DNA of 64,000 nt from Acidovorax sp. NO-1 (lineage in GTDB: Bacteria > Pseudomonadota > Gammaproteobacteria > Burkholderiales > Burkholderiaceae_C): positions 32,027-96,026 of the forward strand of contig NZ_AGTS01000047.1 in NCBI RefSeq assembly GCF_000238595.1. The letters run 5' to 3'. Under the pieces are notes generated by a model. It saw nothing but the letters and a program-made list of their open reading frames with translations, was not told the origin of the DNA and did no database searches. Shown here in pieces: positions 32,923-42,194 of this stretch. Numbering within the stretch: position 1 is the stretch's first letter; every line of letters begins with the position of its first letter. The position numbers and the translations under genes were made by a program.

Positions 32923-33822
32923 TTACTTCTTGGCGTAGTCTTCCATGGGCTTGTCGTTGGGCGTTGCCCATGCAGCCTTGGTCGCTTCAGACATTGGCAG
33001 GCCGATCTTGGTGTTGGTAGGCGGCACAGGCTGCATGAACCACTTGTCGTACAGCTTGGCCAGGGAGCCGTCTGCGATCTGGCGCTTGATGGAGTCGTCC
33101 ACAGCCTTCTTGAAAGCAGGGTCGTCCTTGCGCAGCATGCAGGCGATGGGTTCCACGTTCAGCACTTCGCCCACGATCTTGTAGTCGGCAGGGTTCTTGG
33201 ACTTGGAGATGTTGGCCGCCAGGATGGAGCCGTCCATCACGAAGGCGTCCGCACGGCCGGTTTCCAGCATCAGGAAACTGTCAGCATGGTCCTTGCCGAA
33301 CACCTCCTTGAAATCCACGCCACCTGCGCGCTCATGCTTGCGCAGGGTTTGCACCGACGTGGTGCCGGTGGTGGTGGCAATGGTCTTGCCGTTGAGGTCC
33401 TTGATGGAGGTGATGCCCGAGCTTGCCTTGGTGGCGATGCGAACTTCTTCCACGTAGGTGGTCACGGCAAAGGCCACATCCTTCTGGCGCGCGGCGTTGT
33501 TGGTGGTGGAGCCGCACTCCAGGTCCACCGTGCCATTGGTCACCAGCGGGATACGGTTTTGCGAGGTGACGGGCTGGTACTTGATGTCCAGCTTGGGCAG
33601 GCCCAGCTGCTTCTGGATGTCGGCCAGCACGATCTCACCCATTTCGGTGTGGAAACCCACAAACTTGCCATTGCCCAGCGTGTAAGAGAGACCGGAAGAC
33701 TCGCGAACTCCCAGGGTCACGCTACCCGATGCCTTGATCTTGGCGAGGGTGTCGTTGGCCTGCGCAAAAGCGCTACCTACAGCCAGGGCGGTGACGGCGA
33801 CCGCGAGCAGATGTTTCTTCAT
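32923..33822 (-). CDS. gltI: Glutamate/aspartate periplasmic binding protein GltI
   Basis: A 299-residue family 3 solute-binding protein. The signal peptide is MKKHLLAVAVTALAVGSAFA, cleaved before QAND. Ligand-site and family motifs include LGVRESSGLSYTLGNG, GTVDLECGSTTNN, TTGTTSVQTLRKHE and ADAFVMDGSIL. The start at 33822 follows AAGGAGATAT. First gene of gltIJKL. A closely similar receptor is encoded just upstream. Confidence 0.95.
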   Translation of the reverse strand: MKKHLLAVAVTALAVGSAFAQANDTLAKIKASGSVTLGVRESSGLSYTLGNGKFVGFHTEMGEIVLADIQKQLGLPKLDIKYQPVTSQNRIPLVTNGTVDLECGSTTNNAARQKDVAFAVTTYVEEVRIATKASSGITSIKDLNGKTIATTTGTTSVQTLRKHERAGGVDFKEVFGKDHADSFLMLETGRADAFVMDGSILAANISKSKNPADYKIVGEVLNVEPIACMLRKDDPAFKKAVDDSIKRQIADGSLAKLYDKWFMQPVPPTNTKIGLPMSEATKAAWATPNDKPMEDYAKK

Positions 33823-33939
33823 TGATATCTCCTTGTGTTGAAACCGGAAAAAAAGGGGGGGATTCTAGAGACTCGGCAGCGCCCGCGGTGTCGGGCGCCC
33901 GCCATCTCCAAAAATGTGCACCCAGGGCCGAAATGGTAG

Positions 33940-34836
33940 TCAGAACGGGACCTGGTCGGTAGGGTATTTCCAGAAGTCGCGCAACAGGTAGCTGACGGGC
34001 AGGTTCAGCGCGGTGTTGGTGGGCGGTATCGGCTGGTTGAACCACTTGTCATAGATGGGGTAGATCTCGCGGCTGGTGATCAGCCTGCGCATCTCCTCGT
34101 CCACGAGCTTCTTGAACTCGGGGTCGTTTTTGGGAAGCATGATGGCCAGCGGCTCGGTGGTCATGAATCGGCCCACGATCTTGAGCGCCTTGGGGTCGGG
34201 GCGGCCCGCAGCCAGCCCATACAGCAGTACGTCGTCCATCACGAACGCGTCCGCCTCGCCCTTCTCGACCATTTCCAGTGCACGCGCATGGTCTGGTGCT
34301 TCGATGATGGTGATGCCCATCAGGCGTTCACGGTTGGCCTGGTCGGCAGCCTTGAGCGGGGTGGACCCCTTGGTGGACACCAGCCGCTTGCCATTGAGGT
34401 CTTCTACGCGGTCGATGGAGCTGTTGGCTTTGACCAGCAGCCGCGCGCCCGTGATGAAGTGGGGAATCGTGAACGCCACTTTCTGCCGCCGCTCGGCGTT
34501 GTTGGTGGTGGAGCCGCACTCGAGGTCCGCTTTGCCCTGCTCGATCATGGTGATGCGGTTGGCGGACGTGACAGTCATGAACTCGACGGCCATGTCTTTT
34601 TTGCCGGTCTTGCGGCGCACCACCTCGGCCAGCTGCAGGCAAAGGTCCAGCGCGTAGCCCATGGGCTTGCCACTTTTTGCGTCGATGTACGAAAACGGTA
34701 CGGACGACTCCCTGTGGGCAATCACCAGCTTTCCGCCAGCATTGATGCGATCCAGCACCGAGGCCTGCGCAGAAGCGGCAAAGCTGCTCAATGCGGCAAC
34801 AAGGCCGCAGGCTATTCCCCAATGCTGAACGTTCAT
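33940..34836 (-). CDS. Second GltI-like amino acid-binding protein
   Basis: A 298-residue paralogue of GltI sharing the blocks DLECGSTTNNAERR, ADAFVMDDVLLYG, IYDKWFNQPIPPTNT and LNLPVS. The ATG at 34836 gives a signal peptide ending ASAQA. It is 117 bases upstream of gltI on the same strand and has no permease or ATPase of its own nearby, so it may deliver another acidic amino acid to GltJKL or act as a sensor. The mature N-terminus differs (VIAHRESSVPFSYIDAKSGK), indicating a different ligand pocket edge. Confidence 0.88.
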   Translation of the reverse strand: MNVQHWGIACGLVAALSSFAASAQASVLDRINAGGKLVIAHRESSVPFSYIDAKSGKPMGYALDLCLQLAEVVRRKTGKKDMAVEFMTVTSANRITMIEQGKADLECGSTTNNAERRQKVAFTIPHFITGARLLVKANSSIDRVEDLNGKRLVSTKGSTPLKAADQANRERLMGITIIEAPDHARALEMVEKGEADAFVMDDVLLYGLAAGRPDPKALKIVGRFMTTEPLAIMLPKNDPEFKKLVDEEMRRLITSREIYPIYDKWFNQPIPPTNTALNLPVSYLLRDFWKYPTDQVPF

Positions 34837-35024
34837 GCTGTGACTCGGTGAGTGGATGGATCGGAATTGCAATGTTCGTGCCATCGCCCTGGCCCTGGAA
34901 CCGTGGGCTCAAGGAAGGCGCGTTGCGATGACCGACCCCGCGATGGCGCAGACTTTACGTGTCGGCCCCATGAAATTCCAATGCCGTTTGCGCGCGCAAC
35001 TATGCAAAGCGTTTATATCCGTAT

Positions 35025-35963
35025 TTACCCTAGGCATGACGTGGCCTGCGCCTGGAGGTACGTCCACAAGGCTTGCGCGGTTCCTTTGGGGGCCTCCTTG
35101 CCAGTCGGTTTCTCACGGTAGGCGCGGACATCCATCGTCATCTGCAGGTCGGTCGTGTCGGCAGGCGCCGCGCTGACAAGCCGGCGCGATCGCAGTTCTT
35201 TCTTGACAGCACTGTGCGGCAGGAAAGCGACGCCGTGGCCTTCGAGCGCCATGGCCTTGAGCCCTTCGGCCATGTCCGTCTCATACACCCTGTCCAGATG
35301 AATGGGCGTGCCGGACTCCTTGAGAATCAGCTCCGTCACCCGCCCCAGGTACGCACCGGGCGCATAGCCCAGGTACGGCAAGGGCTGGCCTGCACGACCC
35401 GGCAGGCGGTGCACGGGCTGGCCCTCCGCGTCGGCCTTGCTGTAGGGCGAGAGCACCTCTTGCCCGAGGCTGACCATTTCATAGCGGTCGGCATCCAGCT
35501 GGAAAGGCTGTGACGGGTGGTGGTAGGCGATGAGCAGGTCGCAACCGCCTTCCACGAGCCGCATCACGGCGTCGTGCACGTTGAGCGCAATCAAACGACT
35601 CTTGAACGGACCGAACTTGTCGTGCAGGCTCGACACCCAGGCGGGAAAGAAGGTGAACGCCAGCGTGTGCGGCACCGCGAACTCGATCATGTCCTTGCCG
35701 GCACTGGTGTGCGCACGCAGCATGGCGCGCGTGTTCTGCAGCGCCTGCAGCATCTCCAGCGCCTGGTCATAGAGGGTCTTGCCCGCGGGTGTGAGGCGTG
35801 TGGGGTAGGAGCTGCGGTCCACCAGATCGGTGCCCGCCCAGGCTTCGAGTGCCTGTATCCGCCGCGAAAACGCGGGTTGCGTCACGTGGCGCAACTGCGC
35901 AGAGCGGCTAAAGCTGCGCGTTTCCGCAAGACTGACGAAATCTTCGAGCCACTTGGTTTCCAT
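35025..35963 (-). CDS. LysR-family transcriptional regulator
   Basis: A 312-residue LysR protein. The helix-turn-helix is in residues 1-60 (METKWLEDFVSLAETRSFS...VTQPAFSRRIQALE), with a type-2 periplasmic-binding fold after about 90. The ATG at 35963 is chosen because the family begins at this residue; an ATG nine bases earlier would add MRH. It is divergent from the TRAP permease genes with 255 bases between, so it is a candidate regulator of them. The hypB-like QxxFSRRI recognition helix and YLGYAPGAY effector segment do not identify a ligand. Confidence 0.9.
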   Translation of the reverse strand: METKWLEDFVSLAETRSFSRSAQLRHVTQPAFSRRIQALEAWAGTDLVDRSSYPTRLTPAGKTLYDQALEMLQALQNTRAMLRAHTSAGKDMIEFAVPHTLAFTFFPAWVSSLHDKFGPFKSRLIALNVHDAVMRLVEGGCDLLIAYHHPSQPFQLDADRYEMVSLGQEVLSPYSKADAEGQPVHRLPGRAGQPLPYLGYAPGAYLGRVTELILKESGTPIHLDRVYETDMAEGLKAMALEGHGVAFLPHSAVKKELRSRRLVSAAPADTTDLQMTMDVRAYREKPTGKEAPKGTAQALWTYLQAQATSCLG

Positions 35964-36060
35964 GTGGCGCATTATCCGCCCGCGTTCACCGCCTTGCGCG
36001 CCAGGGGAAAGCGGGTGATGAACGGTGCCGGTGCGCCGCACCCCTGCTGTGCAAGCCTGC

Positions 36061-36086
36061 CAGCCAGCCAGCCAGCCAGCCAGCCA
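36061..36086. repeat. Tetranucleotide repeat (CAGC)6 between LysR and TRAP genes
   Basis: Six exact CAGC units plus CA, preceded by a partial unit. It lies 98 bases upstream of the lysR-type gene and 133 bases upstream of dctQ, in the divergent control region. Such tracts can change length by slippage. Confidence 0.85.
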
Positions 36087-36218
36087 ACGCATAATGCCGG
36101 GCAGCGCCTGCCGCGCTGTTCCATGCCCGGGGCGGCAACGCCCCCGGCCCCCGGCGCACAACACCGCCGGGCAGGGCGGCGGGCTTTCGCACGTTCCCCC
36201 CTCCCACCACTGCCCTCC

Positions 36219-36782
36219 ATGTCCACCCCTCCCACGCCAGGGCCCGCAACGGACACGCCGTCCCGCGCCACAGGCCCCGAGGCCGAACCCCGTTCGCTGC
36301 GCCTTGAAGACTGGCTCACCGTCATCGTGATGGCGACGCTGGCCCTGATCACCTTTGCCAATGTGCTGGTGCGCTATTTCACCAACTCGTCTTTTGCCTG
36401 GACGGAGGAGATCTCGATCTTTCTGATGATCGTTCTGGCGCTGGTGGCGGGCTCTGCGGCGGTGGCGCGCAACCAGCACATCCGCATTGAATACTTTGCC
36501 GAAGGCGGCACAGCGCAGCGCCGTAAGCGCCTGGCGCAACTGGGAGCCATCAGCGTCGCCCTGCTGTTCGGGCTCATTGCCGTGCTCAGCGTGCGCGTGG
36601 TGTGGGACGACTACCGTTTTGGCGAAACCTCGCCGGGCATCGGCGTGCCTCAGTGGTGGTATTCGATCTGGCTGCCGATACTGTCCACGCTGATTGCGGC
36701 CCGCGCCCTGGGAGTGCTGGTGAGACGCACACGCGCCACGCCCGGCGAAGCCGCATCGCCCCCTGATGGTGATCAACCATGA
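36219..36782 (+). CDS. TRAP transporter small permease DctQ-like
   Basis: A 187-residue inner-membrane protein with four helices, the small subunit of a TRAP transporter. Characteristic features are LITFANVLVRYFTNSSFAWTEE, ending in the conserved Trp-Thr-Glu-Glu, and GSAAVARNQHIRIEYF. The start at 36219 gives a Pro/Thr-rich cytoplasmic leader of about 30 residues before the first helix. Its stop overlaps the large-permease start (ATGA). The cognate periplasmic receptor gene is not in this operon. Confidence 0.9.
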   Translation: MSTPPTPGPATDTPSRATGPEAEPRSLRLEDWLTVIVMATLALITFANVLVRYFTNSSFAWTEEISIFLMIVLALVAGSAAVARNQHIRIEYFAEGGTAQRRKRLAQLGAISVALLFGLIAVLSVRVVWDDYRFGETSPGIGVPQWWYSIWLPILSTLIAARALGVLVRRTRATPGEAASPPDGDQP

Positions 36783-38077
36783 TCGCCACACTGCTGTTCG
36801 TGGCCTTTCTGGGCCTGATGTTTCTGGGCGTTCCGATAGGCGCTGCGCTGGGCCTGGCGGGCGCCGCGGCGATTGCACTGGCCAACGCCGACAGCCAGTG
36901 GTTCGGCCTGCTGGCCGTGCCCCAGAACTTCTATGCAGGCCTGGGCAAATACCCGCTGCTGGCCATCCCCATGTTCGTCCTGGTGGGCTCGATCTTTGAC
37001 CGCTCGGGCGTGGCGCTGCGGCTGGTGAACTTTGCCGTATCCATGGTCGGGCGCGGGCCGGGCATGCTGCCGCTGGTGGCGATTGCGGTGGCGATGTTCC
37101 TCGGGGGCATCTCGGGCTCGGGCCCGGCCAATGCTGCTGCCGTGGGCGGAGTAATGATTGCCGCAATGGCACGCGCGGGCTATCCGCCCTCCTTCTCGGC
37201 CAGTGTGGTGGGGGCGGCTGCGGCCACCGACATCCTCATCCCGCCCTCCGTCGCGTTCATCATCTACTCGGTGCTGGTGCCCGGCGCCTCGGTGCCCGCA
37301 CTGTTTGCAGCGGGCATGGTGCCCGGCGTGCTGGCGGGCATTGCACTGATCGTGCCCGCCGTGTGGATGGCGCGCAAGCACAAGATGGGCACGCTGGAGG
37401 CCACCCTGCCCCGCCCGGCCTTCTGGAAGAGCCTGCGCGAAGCCAGCTGGGGCCTGGCCGCTCCGGTGCTGATTCTGGGCGGCATGCGCGCGGGCTGGTT
37501 CACGCCCACCGAGGCAGCGGTGGTGGCGGTGTTCTACGGCCTGTTTGTGGGCATGGTGGTGTACCGCACGATCTCCGTGCGCGACCTCTTTCCCATCCTG
37601 CGCGAATCGGGCGAGCTGTCGGCGGTGATCCTGCTGGTTGTATCGCTGGCGGGCATCTTTGCGTATTCACTGTCCACGCTGGGCGTGATCGATCCGGTGG
37701 CCAAGGCCATCGTGAATTCGGGCCTGGGGGAATACGGCGTGCTGGCACTGCTCATCGTGCTGCTCATCACCGTGGGCATGTTCCTTGACGGCATCTCGAT
37801 CTTCCTGATCTTCGTGCCGCTGCTGCTGCCCATCATGAACCACTACCAATGGGACCCGGTGTGGTTTGGCGTGATCCTGACCCTGAAGGTGGCCCTGGGC
37901 CAGTTCACGCCACCGCTGGCCGTGAACCTCATGGTGTCGTGCCGCATTGCCGGCGTGCGCATGGAGTCCACCGTGCGCTGGGTCGGCTGGATGCTGTTGG
38001 CCATGTTCCTCGTCATGGTGCTGGTGATTGCATTTCCCCAGCTGGCCCTGTGGCTGCCCGCAAGGCTGGGTTACTGA
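36779..38077 (+). CDS. TRAP transporter large permease DctM-like
   Basis: A 432-residue ion-coupled permease with about 12-13 helices. Family markers are MFLGVPIGAALGLAG, FVLVGSIFDRSG, GGISGSGPANAAAVGGVM, DILIPPSVAFIIYSVL and LGQFTPPLAVNLMVSCRI. Together with the DctQ-like protein it uses a sodium gradient to import an organic acid delivered by a DctP receptor. The nearest DctP gene is at 44303, about 6 kb away, and could encode the partner. Confidence 0.94.
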   Translation: MIATLLFVAFLGLMFLGVPIGAALGLAGAAAIALANADSQWFGLLAVPQNFYAGLGKYPLLAIPMFVLVGSIFDRSGVALRLVNFAVSMVGRGPGMLPLVAIAVAMFLGGISGSGPANAAAVGGVMIAAMARAGYPPSFSASVVGAAAATDILIPPSVAFIIYSVLVPGASVPALFAAGMVPGVLAGIALIVPAVWMARKHKMGTLEATLPRPAFWKSLREASWGLAAPVLILGGMRAGWFTPTEAAVVAVFYGLFVGMVVYRTISVRDLFPILRESGELSAVILLVVSLAGIFAYSLSTLGVIDPVAKAIVNSGLGEYGVLALLIVLLITVGMFLDGISIFLIFVPLLLPIMNHYQWDPVWFGVILTLKVALGQFTPPLAVNLMVSCRIAGVRMESTVRWVGWMLLAMFLVMVLVIAFPQLALWLPARLGY

Positions 38078-38131
38078 CTTGAGGCAACGCTGAACAGGTC
38101 CCTCATGCGCCGCGAATCCCGGGAAATGTTT

Positions 38132-39490
38132 TCAGCGTCGCCCTGAGGGCAGGCCCTGCGCCGCAGGGACCGGCCGACCAATCGACACGTAGTGCAACCC
38201 GTAACGCGCAGGCAGCTCAGGCGGGTAGAGGTTGCGCCCGTCAAACACGGCACGGTCGCGCAGGAGCTCGGCCATGCGCGCAAAGTCCGGCACGCGAAAG
38301 GCTTTCCATTCGGTGACGATGGCCAGCGCATCCGCGCCCTCCAGCGCCTGCAGCGGGCTGGCGCACAGGCGCAGGTCTGGCCGCTCGCCATACAGCCGAC
38401 GGGCCTCCTCCATGGCCACCGGGTCGTGGGCCTGCACGCTGGCGCCCGCGGCCCACAGCGCTTCCATCAGGGTGCGGCTGGGGGCTGCACGCATATCGTC
38501 GGTATTGGGCTTGAAGGCCAGGCCCCACAGTGCAATCACCTTGCCCTGCAGCTGCCCCTCGTAGTGGGCGCGGATGCGCTCGAACAGCACGCGCTGCTGC
38601 GCGGCGTTGCGCTGCTCGACAGCCTCCAGCACCACGGGGCGCAGGCCCACGCTGTGCGCCGTGTGGATCAGCGCCTGCACATCTTTGGGAAAGCAGCTGC
38701 CGCCGTAGCCAGCGCCCGGGTAGATAAAGTGGTAGCCGATGCGCGGGTCGCTGCCAATGCCCTGGCGCACCGCTTCAATGTCGGCGCCCAGCTGTTCGGC
38801 CAGGTTGGCCATCTCGTTCATGAAGCTGATCTTGGTCGCCAGCATGGCGTTGGCAGCGTATTTGGTGAGCTCTGCGCTGCGCACGTCCATCACCAGGAGC
38901 TTGTCGCGGTTGCGGTTGAACGGGGCGTAGAGCTCGCGCAACTGGCGCTCGGCACGGGCACTGTCGGTGCCGATCACGATCCGGTCGGGCCGCTGGCAGT
39001 CGGCCACGGCCGCGCCTTCCTTGAGGAATTCGGGGTTGGAGACGACGTTGAACTCCAGTTCCAGCCCCCGCGCCGCCAGACCTTCGCGCACGGTGGCGGC
39101 CACACGGTCGGCGGTGCCCACGGGCACGGTGGATTTGTTGACGATGCACAGCGGTTTGTCCATGTGCTGCGCCACCGTGCGCGCCACCGCCAGCACGTGG
39201 CGCAGGTCGGCGCTGCCATCCTCGCCCGGCGGCGTGCCCACAGCCAGGAACAGCACTTCGGCATGGCGCACGCCCTCGGCGGCATCGGTGGTAAAGCGCA
39301 GGCGCCCCAGGGCGGCGTTGTCCGCCACCAGGGGCTGAAGCCCGGGTTCATAGATGGGAATGCGCCCGGCGCGCAAAGCCTGCACCTTGGCTTCGTCCAC
39401 GTCCACGCACAGCACCTCGTGGCCCACATCGGCCAGCACGGCCCCTTGCACCAGGCCCACATAGCCCGTGCCAAATACGGTGACTTTCAT
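38132..39490 (-). CDS. ugd: UDP-glucose 6-dehydrogenase
   Basis: Oxidises UDP-glucose to UDP-glucuronate with two NAD+. 452 residues from the ATG at 39490. The NAD fold begins [20 protein letters not shown]; the catalytic cysteine is C266 in [12 protein letters not shown], and K210/N214 sit in the conserved [20 protein letters not shown] region ([10 protein letters not shown]). Its start overlaps the stop of the epimerase gene upstream. Product UDP-glucuronate is the substrate of that neighbour. Confidence 0.95.
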   Translation of the reverse strand: MKVTVFGTGYVGLVQGAVLADVGHEVLCVDVDEAKVQALRAGRIPIYEPGLQPLVADNAALGRLRFTTDAAEGVRHAEVLFLAVGTPPGEDGSADLRHVLAVARTVAQHMDKPLCIVNKSTVPVGTADRVAATVREGLAARGLELEFNVVSNPEFLKEGAAVADCQRPDRIVIGTDSARAERQLRELYAPFNRNRDKLLVMDVRSAELTKYAANAMLATKISFMNEMANLAEQLGADIEAVRQGIGSDPRIGYHFIYPGAGYGGSCFPKDVQALIHTAHSVGLRPVVLEAVEQRNAAQQRVLFERIRAHYEGQLQGKVIALWGLAFKPNTDDMRAAPSRTLMEALWAAGASVQAHDPVAMEEARRLYGERPDLRLCASPLQALEGADALAIVTEWKAFRVPDFARMAELLRDRAVFDGRNLYPPELPARYGLHYVSIGRPVPAAQGLPSGRR

Positions 39491-40497
39491 GCTGCGTAAA
39501 ACTCCTTGAACCACTGTACAAAGCGGGCCACCCCGTCGCTCACCGCGGTGTTGGGCGCAAACCCTACCCACTCGGCCAGCGCACGGGTGTCGGCGGCGGT
39601 CGCGGTCATGTCGCCGGGCTGCACGGGCAGCAAGCGCTTGCTGGCCTGCACGCCCAGCGCGGCCTCGATGGCGGCGATGTAGTCCATCAGCACCGTCGGC
39701 TGGTTGTTGCCGATGTTGAACACCCGGTAGGGTGCCTGGCCGCGGCCGGGGTGTGGCGCCTGGGGATTGAAGGCCGGATCGGGCGTGGCGGGCTTGTCCA
39801 GCACGCGCAGCACGCCCTCGACGATGTCGTCGATGTAGGTGAAATCGCGCACCAGTTGGCCCTGGCCGTAGACGTCAATGGTCTGTCCCGCCAGGATGGC
39901 CTGGGTGAACTTGAACAGCGCCATGTCGGGCCGCCCCCAGGGGCCGTACACCGTGAAGAACCGCAGCCCGGTGGTGGGCAGCTGGAACAGGTGGCTGTAG
40001 GTGTGCGCCATCAGCTCGTTGGATTTTTTGGTGGCCGCATACAGGCTGATGGGGTGGTCCACCGCGTCGGCCTCGCTGAAGGGCAGCCGGGTGTTGCCGC
40101 CATACACGCTGGAGCTGCTGGCATACACCAGGTGCTGCACCGGCCAGGCCCGGCAGGCCTCTAGCAGGTTCACAAAGCCCGCCAGATTGGCATCCACGTA
40201 GGCGTGCGGCTGGTCGATGGAATAGCGCACCCCCGCCTGCGCCGCCAGATGCAGCACGCGGGCGGGGCGCACCCGCGCAAACACCTCGGGCAAGGCCTGG
40301 CGGTCGGCGATGTCCAGCCGCTCAAAGCGAAAGTTCGGGTGCGGCAACAGGCGAGCCAGCCGCGCTTCTTTCAGCGCCGGGTCGTAGTAGGCATTGAGGT
40401 TGTCGATGCCGACCACGGTGTCGCCGCGCGCCAGCAGGCGGGCGCAGGCGTGCATTCCGATGAATCCGGCAGCGCCAGTGACAAGCACAGTGTTCAT
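39487..40497 (-). CDS. UDP-glucuronate 4-epimerase-like NAD-dependent epimerase
   Basis: A 336-residue extended short-chain dehydrogenase. NAD motif [20 protein letters not shown], then [19 protein letters not shown], which is characteristic of the UDP-glucuronate 4-epimerase (LpsL/CapI/GAE) branch. Catalytic S128-S130 and Y153-x3-K157 (SLYAATKK) are intact. It should turn UDP-glucuronate into UDP-galacturonate. Overlaps ugd downstream and the GT39 gene upstream by ATGA, so all three are one tightly coupled operon. Confidence 0.9.
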   Translation of the reverse strand: MNTVLVTGAAGFIGMHACARLLARGDTVVGIDNLNAYYDPALKEARLARLLPHPNFRFERLDIADRQALPEVFARVRPARVLHLAAQAGVRYSIDQPHAYVDANLAGFVNLLEACRAWPVQHLVYASSSSVYGGNTRLPFSEADAVDHPISLYAATKKSNELMAHTYSHLFQLPTTGLRFFTVYGPWGRPDMALFKFTQAILAGQTIDVYGQGQLVRDFTYIDDIVEGVLRVLDKPATPDPAFNPQAPHPGRGQAPYRVFNIGNNQPTVLMDYIAAIEAALGVQASKRLLPVQPGDMTATAADTRALAEWVGFAPNTAVSDGVARFVQWFKEFYAA

Positions 40498-42044
40498 GGC
40501 GAAGGCAATGGGTTGGGGGATCGGGGTGAGGCAGCAGAGGACGCTGCCAGGGCTGGATGCCAGAGAAACTGGTAGCGCATGGGAGGCTGACCTTTCGCGT
40601 GCAGGTAGGGCAGCTCCAGCGTGACCGGCGTTGTGGGCAGCGCGGGCGTGTGCCACCAGCCGGACGGCGGCTGTGGAGCGCCGCGCGCCACCTGCACCCA
40701 TCGCTGGTCTGCCCCGCCGCGCAACACCTCCACTGCGCATGCGCCTGTGGGCGGCTCCGTTGGGGGCGTGGCCTGCGGGGCGGGCACCTTGCACACAGAC
40801 ACCTGCGCCTGCACAAACTGCAGCCGCAGTTGCCCGGCCAGCACGGCATCGCCCGCCACAATCGGGCTGCGGCCGTCATAACCGGCTGCGCGCAGGGCGC
40901 TGGCCAGTGCGGCAACCGGCTCGTTCAGCTCGTCGGGCGCGCCTCGCTGGCCATTGGCCCAGACCCGCAGGCTCAGCGCCAGCCACACCAGCACCGCCAT
41001 GCCCAGCAGCATCCCGCCAAACAGCCTGCCGCCCCGATGCCCTGCCAGCCCGGGCCGCCAGGCAAACGCCATCAGCGGCACCGTACACAGCAGCGGGTAG
41101 AGCCAGCGGCCCTTGATGTGCGTGACACCGCCCACAACGACCAGCGCCGCGAGCGCCAGCGCCAGCAGCAGCACATAGCGGCCAAACAGGGGCAAGACAC
41201 TGTCGGAAAGACCTGAACCCGGGCGGGGCTCCGCCACCGCTGGCGGGGGCGTGGACCGCCACCAGCCGCTGCGAAACGCCACCAGCGCCAACAGGGCAAA
41301 AAGCAGCAGGTTAGCCAGCACCGCCTTGGCCAGGCTCAGCACGCCGCGCACCACCGGGTGCTGGTCACCAACGGACTGCAGCTTGCCCATGGTGGGGGCA
41401 CTGGCGGCCTGCCAGTGCTCGAGCAGCCACAGGCCATGCGGAAGCACAACGAGCAGTGCCAACACCGGCAGCCACCAGGCCCCACGCTCGCGCAGCAGTG
41501 CCCGGCCTGCCGGCAGCGACAACAGTGCGCCGCCCAGCACCGCGGCAAACAGCGCGAAACTGTATTTGGACAGCATGCCCAGCCCCAGCAGCAACCCCAG
41601 CAGCGCGAACCCCGCCGGGCGGGGCTGGCGCAGCTGGCGCAACAGCGCCCACCAGGTGGCGGCGACCAGACAGGTGAGCAGCACCGAGTGCGTCAAATCG
41701 CGCAGCGATTCCCACCCCATGGCAGGGATCAGCAGCAGGCTTGCCGCCGCCCACAGCGCCGCGCGCTCGGGCATCAGGGGCAGGGCCGTGCGCCATACCA
41801 GCACCAGCGTCAGGCCCAGCAGCATGAATTTCAGGCTCGACAGGGCCAGCACGCTCGGCCCCAGCAGGGCAAACCACCCCGCTTGCAGCCACGTGTATAG
41901 CGGCGGCTGGCTGCCATAACCCCAGGCGAGCGTCTGGCTCCACAGCGCCTGTTCGGCCTCATCCAGTTCCAGCGCTGGCGACACCGCCACGCGCGACGCC
42001 ACATGGGCGAGCATCCAGAGCAGGCACCACGCAAGCGGGTGCAT
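40494..42044 (-). CDS. GT39/ArnT-like membrane glycosyltransferase
   Basis: A 516-residue polytopic protein. The first periplasmic loop carries the acidic pair D28-E29 in ALELDEAEQALW, as expected for GT-C enzymes that use polyprenyl-phosphate sugars (ArnT, PMT, RgtA-D). GYGSQPPLYTWLQAGWF and MGWESLRDLTHS match that family, including the PP-Y motif. About 10-12 helices are followed by a periplasmic C-terminal domain of roughly 130 residues. The start at 42044 is my choice; the frame is open further upstream, with an ATG near 42175. It would move a sugar from the lipid carrier made by the adjacent GT2 enzyme onto lipid A, core or another envelope target. Confidence 0.83.
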   Translation of the reverse strand: MHPLAWCLLWMLAHVASRVAVSPALELDEAEQALWSQTLAWGYGSQPPLYTWLQAGWFALLGPSVLALSSLKFMLLGLTLVLVWRTALPLMPERAALWAAASLLLIPAMGWESLRDLTHSVLLTCLVAATWWALLRQLRQPRPAGFALLGLLLGLGMLSKYSFALFAAVLGGALLSLPAGRALLRERGAWWLPVLALLVVLPHGLWLLEHWQAASAPTMGKLQSVGDQHPVVRGVLSLAKAVLANLLLFALLALVAFRSGWWRSTPPPAVAEPRPGSGLSDSVLPLFGRYVLLLALALAALVVVGGVTHIKGRWLYPLLCTVPLMAFAWRPGLAGHRGGRLFGGMLLGMAVLVWLALSLRVWANGQRGAPDELNEPVAALASALRAAGYDGRSPIVAGDAVLAGQLRLQFVQAQVSVCKVPAPQATPPTEPPTGACAVEVLRGGADQRWVQVARGAPQPPSGWWHTPALPTTPVTLELPYLHAKGQPPMRYQFLWHPALAASSAASPRSPNPLPSP

Positions 42045-42194
42045 CCAGGGGGACCAACGGGGCGGCGGAGCAAAAGACAAGGTAGGTAACCAGAAAATAA
42101 AGCCGCAGCGGCCCAGGGAGCAAGGCGGGCAGCGGCTTGGCGGGCCTTTGCCTTGGCACAATACCAAGTCCATCGACCACACCCGAACCAACCC

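Noticed and set aside
36061..36086. CAGC tract as a CRISPR or direct-repeat array
   Set aside because: Units are four bases with no spacers, so it is a simple sequence repeat.
40494..42044. L-Ara4N (arn) operon
   Set aside because: The transferase and GT2 genes resemble ArnT and ArnC, but no ArnA, ArnB or ArnD homologues are present in the window, and an epimerase is there instead.
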